From contig JAQZBN010000058.1 of NCBI GenBank assembly GCA_029238935.1, forward strand, positions 1-36,824: 36,824 bases of DNA. The letters run 5' to 3'. Made by a program: the position numbers and the translations under genes. The DNA is from Herbinix sp. (GTDB lineage: Bacteria; Bacillota; Clostridia; Lachnospirales; Lachnospiraceae). Positions 18,231-25,567 of the stretch are shown here, one piece after another. Within the stretch, counting starts at the first letter, position 1, and every line of letters begins with the position of its first letter. The notes below the pieces were generated by a model that did not search any database, had not been told where the DNA came from, and saw only the letters and a list, made by a program, of their open reading frames with translations.

Positions 18231-19392
18231 GATTTACTTTAAAATATTAAAAAAGCAGTTAACTGCCATCATAATCTATTGTGTAATTTTTATTACTATA
18301 ACTTTGCTGTCTACACACTATCTTATAGCAGACAATACCGAGGAATTTACAATGAAGAAGGTTTCGGTGGTATTGGTAAACCACGATGGAGATAGTGAGT
18401 TTATCAAAGGATTGTTAAGTTATATGGAACAATATGTAACCTTTGTTGATCTACCAGATAATGAAGAAGCGAGAAGTGATGCACTATTCTTTCGTCAGGT
18501 AAGTTATATCCTTACAATTCCAAAACAGTTTACCGAAAACTTTATAAAAGGTCTTGATGCAAATTTAACAGAACAGATTGCTCCAGATTCAATCGAAGCG
18601 ATCTCTGTTGATAATGCCATCAATAATTATCTAAATACTGCAAGAATTTATATAAAGTATCATCCTGGAATGACAGAGGAGGAAATAAATAACTATGTGA
18701 ATAAAAACATGATACAAGATACCGTTGCAAAAATTGAACAGGAAGAGAAAGACAATGACATCAAGAGGGAGCTTTATAATAAGAACTACTTTAATTATTC
18801 TGCTTATGTTCTTATCGCTTCTTTTATCATTGGTGTCAGTACTGTTATGATTACCTTCCATAATATTGATATCAGAAGAAGGCAAATCGTAACTCCGATA
18901 AGTAATCGTAGAATGAATTTTGAGTTGATTTTATCAAACTTAGTATTTGTTATGATTTACCTGGGAGTCTTTATCGCAGTGGGTTATATCAGCAATTCAT
19001 ACAGAAGTATCAATGCGAATACAATATTATACTGGCTAAACGCTGTTGCATTTGCTATAGCCGCATTAAGCATCAGCTATCTGATTGGAATAACGGTAAA
19101 GAGCAAAAAGTCTGTTCAGGCGATAGCAACTTCATTTTCGCTTGGCTTTGCTTTCATTAGTGGTGTTTTTGTACCACAGGAATTTTTAGGAGCACCGGTG
19201 TTAAAAGTGGCCAGTTTCTTACCTTCCTATTGGTTCGTTCGTGCAAATAATGATATTTCAGAGTTAACTAATTATAATTGGAAGGATATATCGCAGATCT
19301 TTGGATTTATGATCATTGAACTAGGGTTTGGAGCAGCGATTCTCTCAGTATCACTGGTTGTAAATAAGAGAAAAAGGCAGCAGACAAATTAA
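18217..19392 (+). CDS. ABC-2 exporter permease (second system), subunit 2
   Basis: Membrane protein of 391 residues with the same layout as its partner: a hydrophobic segment near residues 13-36, an external charged domain with Glu/Lys-rich helix (about 140-190), and a membrane domain that ends in VSLVVNKRKRQQTN. CGGAGGAAG gives a clear binding site inside the upstream gene. The two permeases probably pair with the ATPase as a heterodimer. The genes end the operon. Confidence 0.88.
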   Translation: MQVFKIYFKILKKQLTAIIIYCVIFITITLLSTHYLIADNTEEFTMKKVSVVLVNHDGDSEFIKGLLSYMEQYVTFVDLPDNEEARSDALFFRQVSYILTIPKQFTENFIKGLDANLTEQIAPDSIEAISVDNAINNYLNTARIYIKYHPGMTEEEINNYVNKNMIQDTVAKIEQEEKDNDIKRELYNKNYFNYSAYVLIASFIIGVSTVMITFHNIDIRRRQIVTPISNRRMNFELILSNLVFVMIYLGVFIAVGYISNSYRSINANTILYWLNAVAFAIAALSISYLIGITVKSKKSVQAIATSFSLGFAFISGVFVPQEFLGAPVLKVASFLPSYWFVRANNDISELTNYNWKDISQIFGFMIIELGFGAAILSVSLVVNKRKRQQTN

Positions 19393-19504
19393 GAAAAATA
19401 TCAAAATAAGAAAAGTATAATATGAAAAGTATTATATGAATTTTTAGAATAATATAATAAGAAAATCTTATGTATAAATTATAACATAAGCAAATATAGG
19501 AAAA
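19393..19504. repeat. AT-rich gap with a 14-bp tandem duplication
   Basis: GAAAAGTATAATAT (19410-19423) is followed directly by GAAAAGTATTATAT (19424-19437). Further loose variants of AATAAGAAAA follow to about 19470. No gene is visible in this part of the gap. Confidence 0.6.
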
Positions 19505-19612
19505 ATGAAAAGGTGTCAGAAAGTAGGAGAAGCATGTAATGGCATAGCGATGAGAGCGGTAGTGTTGTTAGTGTGGAAAATCCGAAGTTATCTGGCACTT
19601 TATTATTCATAA
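19505..19612 (+). CDS. Possible 35-residue small ORF in a G-rich island
   Basis: An ATG-TAA frame behind ATAGGAAAA encodes MKRCQKVGEACNGIAMRAVV and continues to a Tyr-rich end. The stretch is visibly more G-rich than the AT-rich DNA on both sides. Its ends can also pair (GTGTCAGA near 19513 with TCTGGCAC near 19591), so it could be a structured RNA or a long-loop terminator of the ABC operon. Evidence for translation is weak. Confidence 0.25.
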   Translation: MKRCQKVGEACNGIAMRAVVLLVWKIRSYLALYYS

Positions 19613-19661
19613 ATTATGTAAATCAATGGAGTGAATGATATCCCATGAAATGTACAAAATA

Positions 19662-19675
19662 AGAACAAATGTTTG
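19662..19675. promoter_or_regulatory. LexA (SOS) box 1
   Basis: AGAACAAATGTTTG matches the Gram-positive LexA/DinR consensus GAACRNRYGTTY at every position. It lies six bases upstream of the -35 hexamer of the radical SAM gene. The surrounding 16 bases (TAAGAACAAATGTTTG) recur exactly as box 2. Confidence 0.8.
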
Positions 19676-19681
19676 AAAGTG

Positions 19682-19710
19682 TTGACGGTATTCCTAAAAC
19701 ATGGTAGAAT
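19682..19710 (+). promoter_or_regulatory. Sigma-70 promoter between two LexA boxes
   Basis: TTGACG (19682-19687) and TAGAAT (19705-19710) are 17 bases apart, with one mismatch each to consensus. Transcription would start near 19717, directly before LexA box 2. LexA on both boxes would cover both ends of the promoter. Confidence 0.8.
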
Positions 19711-19720
19711 TACTTTATTA

Positions 19721-19734
19721 AGAACAAATGTTTG
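19721..19734. promoter_or_regulatory. LexA (SOS) box 2
   Basis: Second exact copy of AGAACAAATGTTTG, 59 bases from box 1, just after the predicted transcription start and 20 bases before the start codon. An in-frame ATG at 19728 lies inside this box and has no ribosome binding site, which supports the later start at 19755. Confidence 0.8.
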
Positions 19735-19754
19735 CAAATATGGGAGAATACAGT

Positions 19755-20942
19755 ATGATTTTTCAAGAAAACATGTCGATTCAAAGAAAACTAGAGATTT
19801 TATCGGATGCAGCGAAATATGATGTGGCATGTACCTCCAGCGGTGTGGATCGTAAAGGGAATCAAACCGGTATGGGAAACAGCGTTGCATGTGGCATCTG
19901 TCATAGCTTCTCTGCAGATGGTAGATGCATCTCTCTATTAAAGATACTATTTACCAATGAATGCATTTTTGATTGCAAATACTGTGTAAACCGATCCTCC
20001 AATGATGTTGTTCGAGCTACGTTTACACCAGAGGAAGTATGTGAACTGACGATGGAATTTTATCGGAGAAATTATATCGAAGGTCTTTTCTTAAGTTCCG
20101 GTATTATAAATAGTCCAAACTATACTATGGAATTGATCTTTCAGACCATAAAATTATTACGAGAAGTTCATCAATTTAACGGTTATATCCATTGTAAAGC
20201 GATACCAGGTACGGATCCGGTATTAATCGAGATGATGGGCTGGTATGCCGATCGTATGAGCGTTAATCTAGAACTGCCGACGGCAGATGGTTTAAAGAAC
20301 CTGGCTCCCCATAAGAATCGAAAAAATATACTAAAACCAATCAGACAAATCCAACTTCGTAGGGAAATGGACAAGCAGCACCTTGCTCTACCGAATAAGT
20401 CCATTAGCGAAGCAGGAAAATTATTACTTCCTGACCAAAAGGATTACAATGAGATTATGACTGCCAATTCGGGAGCTCTTATTTATCAGAAAAGTCCTAA
20501 GATCAAACGGAGCTTTGTACCTGCCGGTCAAAGTACTCAGATGATCATCGGGGCGACCAATGAATCAGATTATCAAATTATGTCTGTTGCAGAATCACTC
20601 TATCAGGGATTCTCACTGAAGAGAGTATTTTATTCAGCCTTTATGAATGTTAATCAAGATAGTAGACTCCCGGCTACTACGGATGGACCACCACTACTTC
20701 GTGAACATCGCCTATATCAAGCAGACTGGCTCTTACGCTTTTATGGGTTTCAAACTGCGGAACTGCTCGATGAGAAACATAGTAATTTCAATGTCCTTTT
20801 AGATCCAAAGTGCGATTGGGCTTTAAGACATCTCGAATTATTTCCGGTGGAAGTGAATAAAGCAGATCAGGCCACCTTACTTAGAGTTCCGGGCATTGGT
20901 CTGAATTCAGCCAACCGTATCATAATGGCGAGAAAACTGTAA
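19755..20942 (+). CDS. Radical SAM DNA repair/modification protein (TIGR03916-like)
   Basis: Radical SAM enzyme of 395 residues. The cluster motif is C70-x3-C74-x2-C77 (CIFDCKYC), preceded by extra cysteines in the family block ACGICHSFSADGRC. The text from KYDVACTSSG to FYRRNYIEGLFLSSG matches the putative DNA modification/repair radical SAM family that I recall as TIGR03916/COG4277. A helix-hairpin-helix DNA-binding motif ends the protein (LLRVPGIGLNSANRIIMARK). The start is the ATG at 19755, six bases after GGGAGAA. From memory, relatives continue some 20-30 residues past this motif, so this copy looks short. LexA boxes at the promoter and the DUF4130 partner downstream argue for an SOS-induced DNA repair role. 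The reaction is unknown. Confidence 0.9.
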   Translation: MIFQENMSIQRKLEILSDAAKYDVACTSSGVDRKGNQTGMGNSVACGICHSFSADGRCISLLKILFTNECIFDCKYCVNRSSNDVVRATFTPEEVCELTMEFYRRNYIEGLFLSSGIINSPNYTMELIFQTIKLLREVHQFNGYIHCKAIPGTDPVLIEMMGWYADRMSVNLELPTADGLKNLAPHKNRKNILKPIRQIQLRREMDKQHLALPNKSISEAGKLLLPDQKDYNEIMTANSGALIYQKSPKIKRSFVPAGQSTQMIIGATNESDYQIMSVAESLYQGFSLKRVFYSAFMNVNQDSRLPATTDGPPLLREHRLYQADWLLRFYGFQTAELLDEKHSNFNVLLDPKCDWALRHLELFPVEVNKADQATLLRVPGIGLNSANRIIMARKL

Positions 20943-20952
20943 GGGAAAGATG

Positions 20953-21129
20953 ATGTATCCGATTAATATAGAAGAGAATTTTATAACCAGACAATTAGTA
21001 GGATTAAAGGAGAAACTGCCTTTTGGTATCGACAATAATATAACATATCAACAGTTATCATTATTTGACGTTGCAAATTTTACCTCAAACCATAAGGACA
21101 TACCGATCATCCAAAGTATGGGGAGGTAG
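20953..21129 (+). CDS. Small ORF (58 residues) between the two SOS genes, possible displaced C-terminus
   Basis: An open frame starts 10 bases after the radical SAM stop (ATGs at 20950 and 20953, behind AAGGGAAAG) and ends at 21129, two bases before the next gene. It encodes MYPINIEENFITRQLVGLKE, then a middle part, then YQQLSLFDVANF. It is in a different frame from the radical SAM gene. The QLSLFD string and the position suggest it was once the tail of that protein, cut off by a deletion or frameshift. It could also be a real third protein of the cassette. Its end overlaps the ribosome binding site of the following gene, so translation may be coupled. Confidence 0.45.
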   Translation: MYPINIEENFITRQLVGLKEKLPFGIDNNITYQQLSLFDVANFTSNHKDIPIIQSMGR

Positions 21130-21131
21130 TA

Positions 21132-21911
21132 ATGAACGATCAAGTGAGAATTTATCTTTGTGAGGACAGCATAGATGGGATATTTTCCGGAATATATGAG
21201 GCTTGGAGTTCAAGATATGGACATAATAATATAAAAATTCAAGAAAAAAGTTTAGAGCAAACCTATAATATAGAGCTTTTTTCCGAATATATTACGGTAG
21301 AAACGAACGAAGAATTATCGGCTAAGGTAGCAAAGTCAGTAAAGGAAAAGATAAAAGGAGAAGCCTATGAGATGTTATGCAGGGTTGCCCTTTCAAATCA
21401 TACGGGAAAGGCCGACTTAATTTATCGATTTATGATTCTTGGGTTTCATTTTGGTCCTTCCATCATGGAACATGTCAGTGATGAAGTTGTCTCAAAGGTA
21501 TATCAGTTAAATCGATATGTCGGCTATGAAGCACATCATCTGCTGGGATTTGTAAGATTTACAGAATTGGATAACGGAATTTTACTTGCAAACATTCATC
21601 CAAAGAATAATGTGTTGACTTTAATAGCACCTCATTTTTCAGATCGTTTACCGGAAGAAACCTTTATTATATTTGACGAAATACGTAAGAAAGCAGTATT
21701 ACATGCGCCTGGCAGACCGTGGATTATGACTGATGTGAATGAGGGTGATTTGGATCGATTAAAAGTAACTATTACCACCGAGGATGAGTACGAGAAGCTT
21801 TGGAAAACCTTTTTTCAACATATCGCCATTAAGGAGAGAACGAACAAAAAGCTTCAACGAAACATGCTTCCCTTAAGATTTCGAGATGATATGACAGAAT
21901 TTAAGCAATAA
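21132..21911 (+). CDS. DUF4130 / TIGR03915-like putative DNA repair protein
   Basis: Protein of 259 residues resembling the family named probable DNA metabolism protein (TIGR03915, DUF4130), which is regularly encoded beside the radical SAM protein upstream. In some bacteria it is fused to a uracil-DNA-glycosylase-like domain; no such domain is visible here. Recognisable blocks are the N-terminal YLCEDSIDGIFSGIYEAWSS, a central GYEAHHLLGFVRFTEL and a later HFSDRLPEETFIIFDEIRKK. GGGAGGT lies four bases before the ATG. It shares the SOS promoter in all likelihood. No catalytic residues can be assigned. Confidence 0.85.
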   Translation: MNDQVRIYLCEDSIDGIFSGIYEAWSSRYGHNNIKIQEKSLEQTYNIELFSEYITVETNEELSAKVAKSVKEKIKGEAYEMLCRVALSNHTGKADLIYRFMILGFHFGPSIMEHVSDEVVSKVYQLNRYVGYEAHHLLGFVRFTELDNGILLANIHPKNNVLTLIAPHFSDRLPEETFIIFDEIRKKAVLHAPGRPWIMTDVNEGDLDRLKVTITTEDEYEKLWKTFFQHIAIKERTNKKLQRNMLPLRFRDDMTEFKQ

Positions 21912-22190
21912 ATAATAGAGTATAAATAAATACTTGAAACTTAGCTAACAACTATTAATTAAAAAATTTCTAAATTAAGAAAAATTCAAGTAAGAAATGA
22001 AAAATTAAATAGGAAGCAGACAAATTCAAAATAAGAAACAGACAAAATCAAAAAAGAAACATGCAAAATCAAAAAAAGATAACGAAATAAGCAAATTCAA
22101 AAAATAAAACAACCTCTAAATATAGAAATTAAAAATTCAAAATTATGTAATAAGCAAGTTCAAAAATTAAAAATTGAAGCTAAAATATAC
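21912..22190. repeat. A-rich degenerate repeats, about 21-bp units
   Basis: From about 21955 to 22190, variants of AATAAGAAACAGACAAAATC and GCAAATTCAAAAA recur in an A-rich strand. No two adjacent units are identical. The remaining gap to 22429 is AT-rich with no gene except antisense shadows. A possible -10 (TATAAT, 22364-22369) lies 60 bases before the lipoprotein start. Confidence 0.6.
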
Positions 22191-22429
22191 TTCGAAATTA
22201 TATTAATCGATTTTATTTATAATCATAAATTATTAAAAGTTTATATGATTTGTATCCTTACTTAATTTTTCCTTGGTTTCGTTATTTTATCTCATATATA
22301 AAAATCAAAAAAACCAGCGTATTTTCAAGAGTTTTATGGTGTTTCGATGACTTTTTATCTTTGTATAATTGAGTGATTTCGTGTAATACTAACCAAGTAA
22401 AATGAAAAATTAATAGGAGGAGTAATTCC

Positions 22430-22855
22430 ATGAGAAAAAAATTAGGACTATTTTTGGCATTATGTTGCCTCTCATTAGTTGCTTTTAGTGGATGTACTGC
22501 AGGTGATGATACGAATAATTCTGCAACTGAAGGTGACGATGATAACACACTTGATGATATTGAAGATGACATTGACGATGATATCACAAATGGTGGAACA
22601 AATGGCGGAACTAACAATGGTGGAACTACCGGTGGAACAACCAATGGCGGAACTACCGGTGGAACAACCAATGGCGGAACTACAACCAATGGTGGAACTA
22701 CTGGAGGTACCAATAATGGTACAACTGGAGGAACTACTGGAGGAACAACTGGTGGAACAACCAATGGTGGTACAGGAACTGGTACAGGAACAGGTACAGG
22801 AACTGGTACAGGCACAGGAACTGGTAATTCTACAACCGGTGGCGGTACAGACTAA
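22430..22855 (+). CDS. Lipoprotein with acidic linker and Gly/Thr/Asn repeat tail
   Basis: Small secreted protein of 141 residues. A lipoprotein signal peptide ends at Cys22 (SLVAFSGC), so the mature protein should be lipid-anchored on the outer face of the membrane. An Asp/Glu-rich linker follows (about 25-56). The remaining ~85 residues are built from NGGTT and TGGT units and end with an alternating Gly-Thr run. It has no catalytic domain. AGGAGGAG precedes the ATG, and a hairpin terminator follows 25 bases after the stop. The codon-level repeats are near-perfect microsatellites, so length variation between strains is expected. It may be a surface spacer or wall-associated protein; function is unknown. 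Confidence 0.8.
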   Translation: MRKKLGLFLALCCLSLVAFSGCTAGDDTNNSATEGDDDNTLDDIEDDIDDDITNGGTNGGTNNGGTTGGTTNGGTTGGTTNGGTTTNGGTTGGTNNGTTGGTTGGTTGGTTNGGTGTGTGTGTGTGTGTGTGNSTTGGGTD

Positions 22856-22879
22856 TCAAGATTATATAAAGGATATGAT

Positions 22880-22914
22880 AAAGACAGGGAAAGTTAATTA
22901 TCCCCTGTCTTTTT
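22880..22914. terminator. Terminator between convergent lipoprotein and Fur-family genes
   Basis: A perfect 10-bp stem, AAAGACAGGG (22880-22889) with CCCTGTCTTT (22903-22912), is followed by T residues on the plus strand. It sits five bases from the end of the minus-strand Fur-family gene and may serve both directions. Confidence 0.85.
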
Positions 22915-22918
22915 ATAA

Positions 22919-23314
22919 CTATTTATTTTTAGCGCAATTCTTACAGATACCGGATATTTGGATTTGATGCTCTTCTACAATAAAACCTTCCTGTTCCATA
23001 GCATGTTCAATTTCATGTATGGGACAAAGAGGTAAATCAAACATTTTTTTACATTCATTACATATCACGAAATGTTTATGTTCCATACTATTTTCTTTAA
23101 TGCGATAGAATACTTCACTATCATTTAGATGATACTTATCTATTAAATTTTGTTGCAATAACGAATCAATATTTCGGTATATCGTAGATTTTGCAATTTT
23201 TGGAAGTTGACTTACTACTTGTGTATAGATTTCATTAATTGACATGGGTTTATCTGCTTCTTTCAACAAAGTCAATATGATTTGTTTTTGTTTTGTATTA
23301 CGTTTCGTTTCCAT
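22919..23314 (-). CDS. Fur-family metal- or peroxide-responsive repressor
   Basis: Regulator of 131 residues. The winged-helix N-terminus contains the recognition region IAKSTIYRNIDSLLQQNLI (about 40-58). Two CxxC pairs for structural zinc are present: C85/C88 (CNEC) and C124/C127 (CKNC). Further possible ligands are H79, H81, C97 and H100. The usual HHDH run is reduced to EHKH, and an extra Cys is near the sensing site (LPLCPIHE), so the sensed signal (Fe, Zn or peroxide) cannot be assigned. It is encoded 62 bases downstream of the HAD-GNAT gene on the same strand. Confidence 0.9.
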   Translation of the reverse strand: METKRNTKQKQIILTLLKEADKPMSINEIYTQVVSQLPKIAKSTIYRNIDSLLQQNLIDKYHLNDSEVFYRIKENSMEHKHFVICNECKKMFDLPLCPIHEIEHAMEQEGFIVEEHQIQISGICKNCAKNK

Positions 23315-23376
23315 ATAACCGCCATGCCTTTCGTTTCTATACTATAATTTTTGGAAATATAATGATAAAAATTAAT

Positions 23377-24582
23377 TTATTTTTGCACTGATCCTAAAAA
23401 TGTATCCTTTTCTAAATAATATCTTATCATGAGTTGATTACCTCTTGTAAACAAGGTATCTTTATAGAATCCGAGCTTTTGGATTAATCCGATTGAAGCG
23501 GAGTTCATGGAAGCTACTACTGCATAAAGACGATCAATACCTAGGTTTGAAAAGGAATAATCAATAACTGCCATTGCACTTTCATAACCATATCCGCGAC
23601 GATGATAAGCGGGATCGATGATATAACCAAGCTCAATGGAAAAATTACCATCATTTGTTTTTGCTTCAATCCCACATCTACCAATAAGTTCGTTCGTATC
23701 CTTCAAATAGACACCCCATATACCATAATCATAAAAAGGGTAACTGTTTTTAAGATAAGCTAAAAATTTCTCCCTTTCCGAAGCATAATCTTCGGAAAAA
23801 TCAGAAATATAACTCATTATCTCTGGGGTTTGATTCATCTGATAAAAGCGATCAAAATCTTCTGTTGATAGTTCACGGATGATGAGACGATCTGTTATTG
23901 CAATCGTGACCGGCAATTGATTTGCTCTTTGATACACTTTATGGATAAAATTATAATCAACTTCATCAAAGCCTTCAACAAGAATTGCTGATTTGGTTAA
24001 GTCCTGATTTCCGGAGTTTGGATTAATAAAACCAATGCTAGGAATACCCGCTAAGTAAGCAGCGTTAACACCGTTCATAGAATCTTCTATGACAATACAT
24101 TCGCAAGGATCAACCTCTAGTTGCTCTGCAGCTTTCAGAAAGATATCGGGAGCTGGTTTAGGATTTGGTACTTGCATTCCGGAGACATATGTCTGAAAAT
24201 ATTCCCTTATGTGAAGTGAATCTAATACATCTTCAATTGTTTCTAAAGGGGATGAAGAGGCAATTGCCAGTCGAACTCCATTTTGATTTAAATTCTGTAT
24301 TAAATCAATCACATCAGGTATCGGAGTATAACCTTCCTTTGCCAGAATCATGTCATTCATTCGGTTGAATTCATTTAGGAGCTCTTCCGGAGAAGCATTT
24401 ATATGAAATTCTTTGATTAAAGTCTGATACATATAATAAGTAGTGGAACCGATAAAGCGATTGCAATAATGTTCAGGTAAGATGACCTGGTATGATTGAA
24501 GAGCTAGTAAGTTAGCTCTTGCATGCATGGGTTCACTATCGATAATGACTCCATCCATATCAAATATAACTGCTTTTAACAA
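23377..24582 (-). CDS. HAD phosphatase/phosphoglucomutase-like domain fused to GNAT acetyltransferase
   Basis: Two-domain protein of 401 residues. Residues 1 to about 218 form a HAD hydrolase of the beta-phosphoglucomutase/YcjU type: FDMDGVIIDSEP (catalytic Asp pair), ASSSPLE, NPKPAPDIF and IEDSMNG. Residues about 225-401 form a RimJ/RimL-type GNAT acetyltransferase: LIIRELSTEDFDRF, LGYIIDPAYHRRGYGYESAM (acetyl-CoA loop) and ASIGLIQKLGF. The start is taken as the TTG at 24582, eight bases after GGAGG. An in-frame ATG at 24645 would add 21 residues that fit no HAD N-terminus. The frame is uninterrupted across the junction. Substrates are unknown; HAD members of this type act on sugar phosphates. 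Confidence 0.88.
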   Translation of the reverse strand: MLKAVIFDMDGVIIDSEPMHARANLLALQSYQVILPEHYCNRFIGSTTYYMYQTLIKEFHINASPEELLNEFNRMNDMILAKEGYTPIPDVIDLIQNLNQNGVRLAIASSSPLETIEDVLDSLHIREYFQTYVSGMQVPNPKPAPDIFLKAAEQLEVDPCECIVIEDSMNGVNAAYLAGIPSIGFINPNSGNQDLTKSAILVEGFDEVDYNFIHKVYQRANQLPVTIAITDRLIIRELSTEDFDRFYQMNQTPEIMSYISDFSEDYASEREKFLAYLKNSYPFYDYGIWGVYLKDTNELIGRCGIEAKTNDGNFSIELGYIIDPAYHRRGYGYESAMAVIDYSFSNLGIDRLYAVVASMNSASIGLIQKLGFYKDTLFTRGNQLMIRYYLEKDTFLGSVQK

Positions 24583-24694
24583 TACAATTTCCTCCAATAT
24601 TCTTTCGTACGTCTTTATTTTAGCAAATACAGGAGCAATATACAATCATATTTCTATAATAAAAAACCTTTGAGAGTGATAATTCCGTTATACT

Positions 24695-24889
24695 ATGTAT
24701 ATTCTACAAGAAGAAGTAACACTTAATGAAAGCGCATACAATTATTATGTTAAAAATGCTGGGAGTTTTATTCGAAGAACTTTACGAAGGTGTTATTTTC
24801 TTTCATTTGATTATACTAATAAAATAACTATAGAATTATTTGCAGAAAACCAGATAATTCTGATATACTATAAGGAAATTAGATCATAA
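24695..24889 (+). CDS. Doubtful 64-residue ORF
   Basis: ATG-TAA frame, rich in Tyr, Ile and Asn, with no recognised family and no ribosome binding site. A TATAAT at 24655-24660 could give a transcript, but nothing else supports translation. It lies between two minus-strand genes and may be random. Confidence 0.2.
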   Translation: MYILQEEVTLNESAYNYYVKNAGSFIRRTLRRCYFLSFDYTNKITIELFAENQIILIYYKEIRS

Positions 24890-24960
24890 GCAATTCAACC
24901 ATACGCAAATTAGACTCAGAGATATTAATTCAGCGATTATATTATTAAGCTTATTTCACA

Positions 24961-24998
24961 AAACGAATAGCGGAAGATATACTCCGCTAAATTCGTTT
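24961..24998 (-). terminator. Inverted repeat at the end of the CmpB-like gene
   Basis: AAACGAATAGCGGA (24961-24974) pairs with TCCGCTAAATTCGTTT (24983-24998), with a two-base bulge. Read on the minus strand, the stop codon (24987-24989) lies inside the first arm and the last arm ends in TTTT. It is likely a terminator that overlaps the coding end. Confidence 0.65.
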
Positions 24999-25391
24999 CA
25001 ATAATTTTTCAAAAAATAAGCCTGTTAAAAACCAAGCAGGGGCGTAATCAAGGCGAATGACACCTTTAATATTCAACTTTGCTTTACTGTAATCCCAAGG
25101 ACATGCTCCATGTTTTTTCAGAATAATACCTGTGATATATTCTGTAAGATAAATCAATAATGCATAGACACCTCCCCGAAGGAGAGCATTCCTACGTTCC
25201 AGTTTCCTACAGATCGGGGTCAAGCAGGCTGCAAGACCATAAATAGGAAACATCCATACAGAGGTACGGCAAAGAAGTGATTTGTCTTTATGTTTGATGA
25301 TGGAATTTAGACCGGTCCAGAAGCACTCCATACACCAACCACAAAAGCCACATAAGATAAAATTATTCATAAAGTTTTTTTTCATAGGCAT
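24987..25391 (-). CDS. Small membrane protein, putative ABC transporter type IV (CmpB-like)
   Basis: Membrane protein of 134 residues with about four hydrophobic segments (NNFILCGFCGWCMECFW, VWMFPIYGLAACLTPIC, ALLIYLTEYITGIIL, YAPAWFLTGLFFEKLL). The pattern matches the Firmicute PF06541 (ABC_trans_CmpB) family, whose role is unproven. Two ATGs (25391 and 25385) are possible, and neither has a strong binding site. A TATACT box lies directly before them on the minus strand. Confidence 0.75.
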   Translation of the reverse strand: MPMKKNFMNNFILCGFCGWCMECFWTGLNSIIKHKDKSLLCRTSVWMFPIYGLAACLTPICRKLERRNALLRGGVYALLIYLTEYITGIILKKHGACPWDYSKAKLNIKGVIRLDYAPAWFLTGLFFEKLLKRI

Positions 25392-25435
25392 AGTATAAGC
25401 AAAAAGTTATTTCCTATGCATTTGTTGTAAAAACA

Positions 25436-25555
25436 GGAAAGATATAAATGAAAAGATATAAACGAAAAGATTAAAACGTTAAGATAAAAACGATAAAGAT
25501 AAGAATCATAAGATTAAAATAAAAGATAGAAACGTATATAAATATAAAATGAAAG
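25436..25555. repeat. Degenerate repeats with the word AAAGATATAAACG
   Basis: Copies such as GATATAAATGAAAA, GATATAAACGAAAA, GATTAAAACGTTAA and GATAAAAACGATAA follow one another with a 13-15 bp period just upstream of the CYTH gene. Divergence rises along the tract. Confidence 0.65.
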
Positions 25556-25567
25556 AAGGATTTTTCA

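Noticed and set aside
22282..22815. 177-residue minus-strand frame rich in Pro-Val repeats
   Set aside because: It is the complement of the Gly/Thr repeat lipoprotein. The repeat keeps all frames open, and the plus-strand gene has a ribosome binding site and lipobox.
22479..22967. 162-residue plus-strand frame overlapping the lipoprotein
   Set aside because: Same repeat artefact in another frame; no ribosome binding site, and it runs through the terminator.
23315..23376. PerR/Fur-like box before the Fur-family gene
   Set aside because: The TTATAGTATAG stretch on the minus strand matches only half a box in very AT-rich DNA.
24670..24694. Promoter for the 64-codon frame at 24695 (TTGAGA and TATACT)
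   Set aside because: The spacing is 13 bases, too short for sigma-70.
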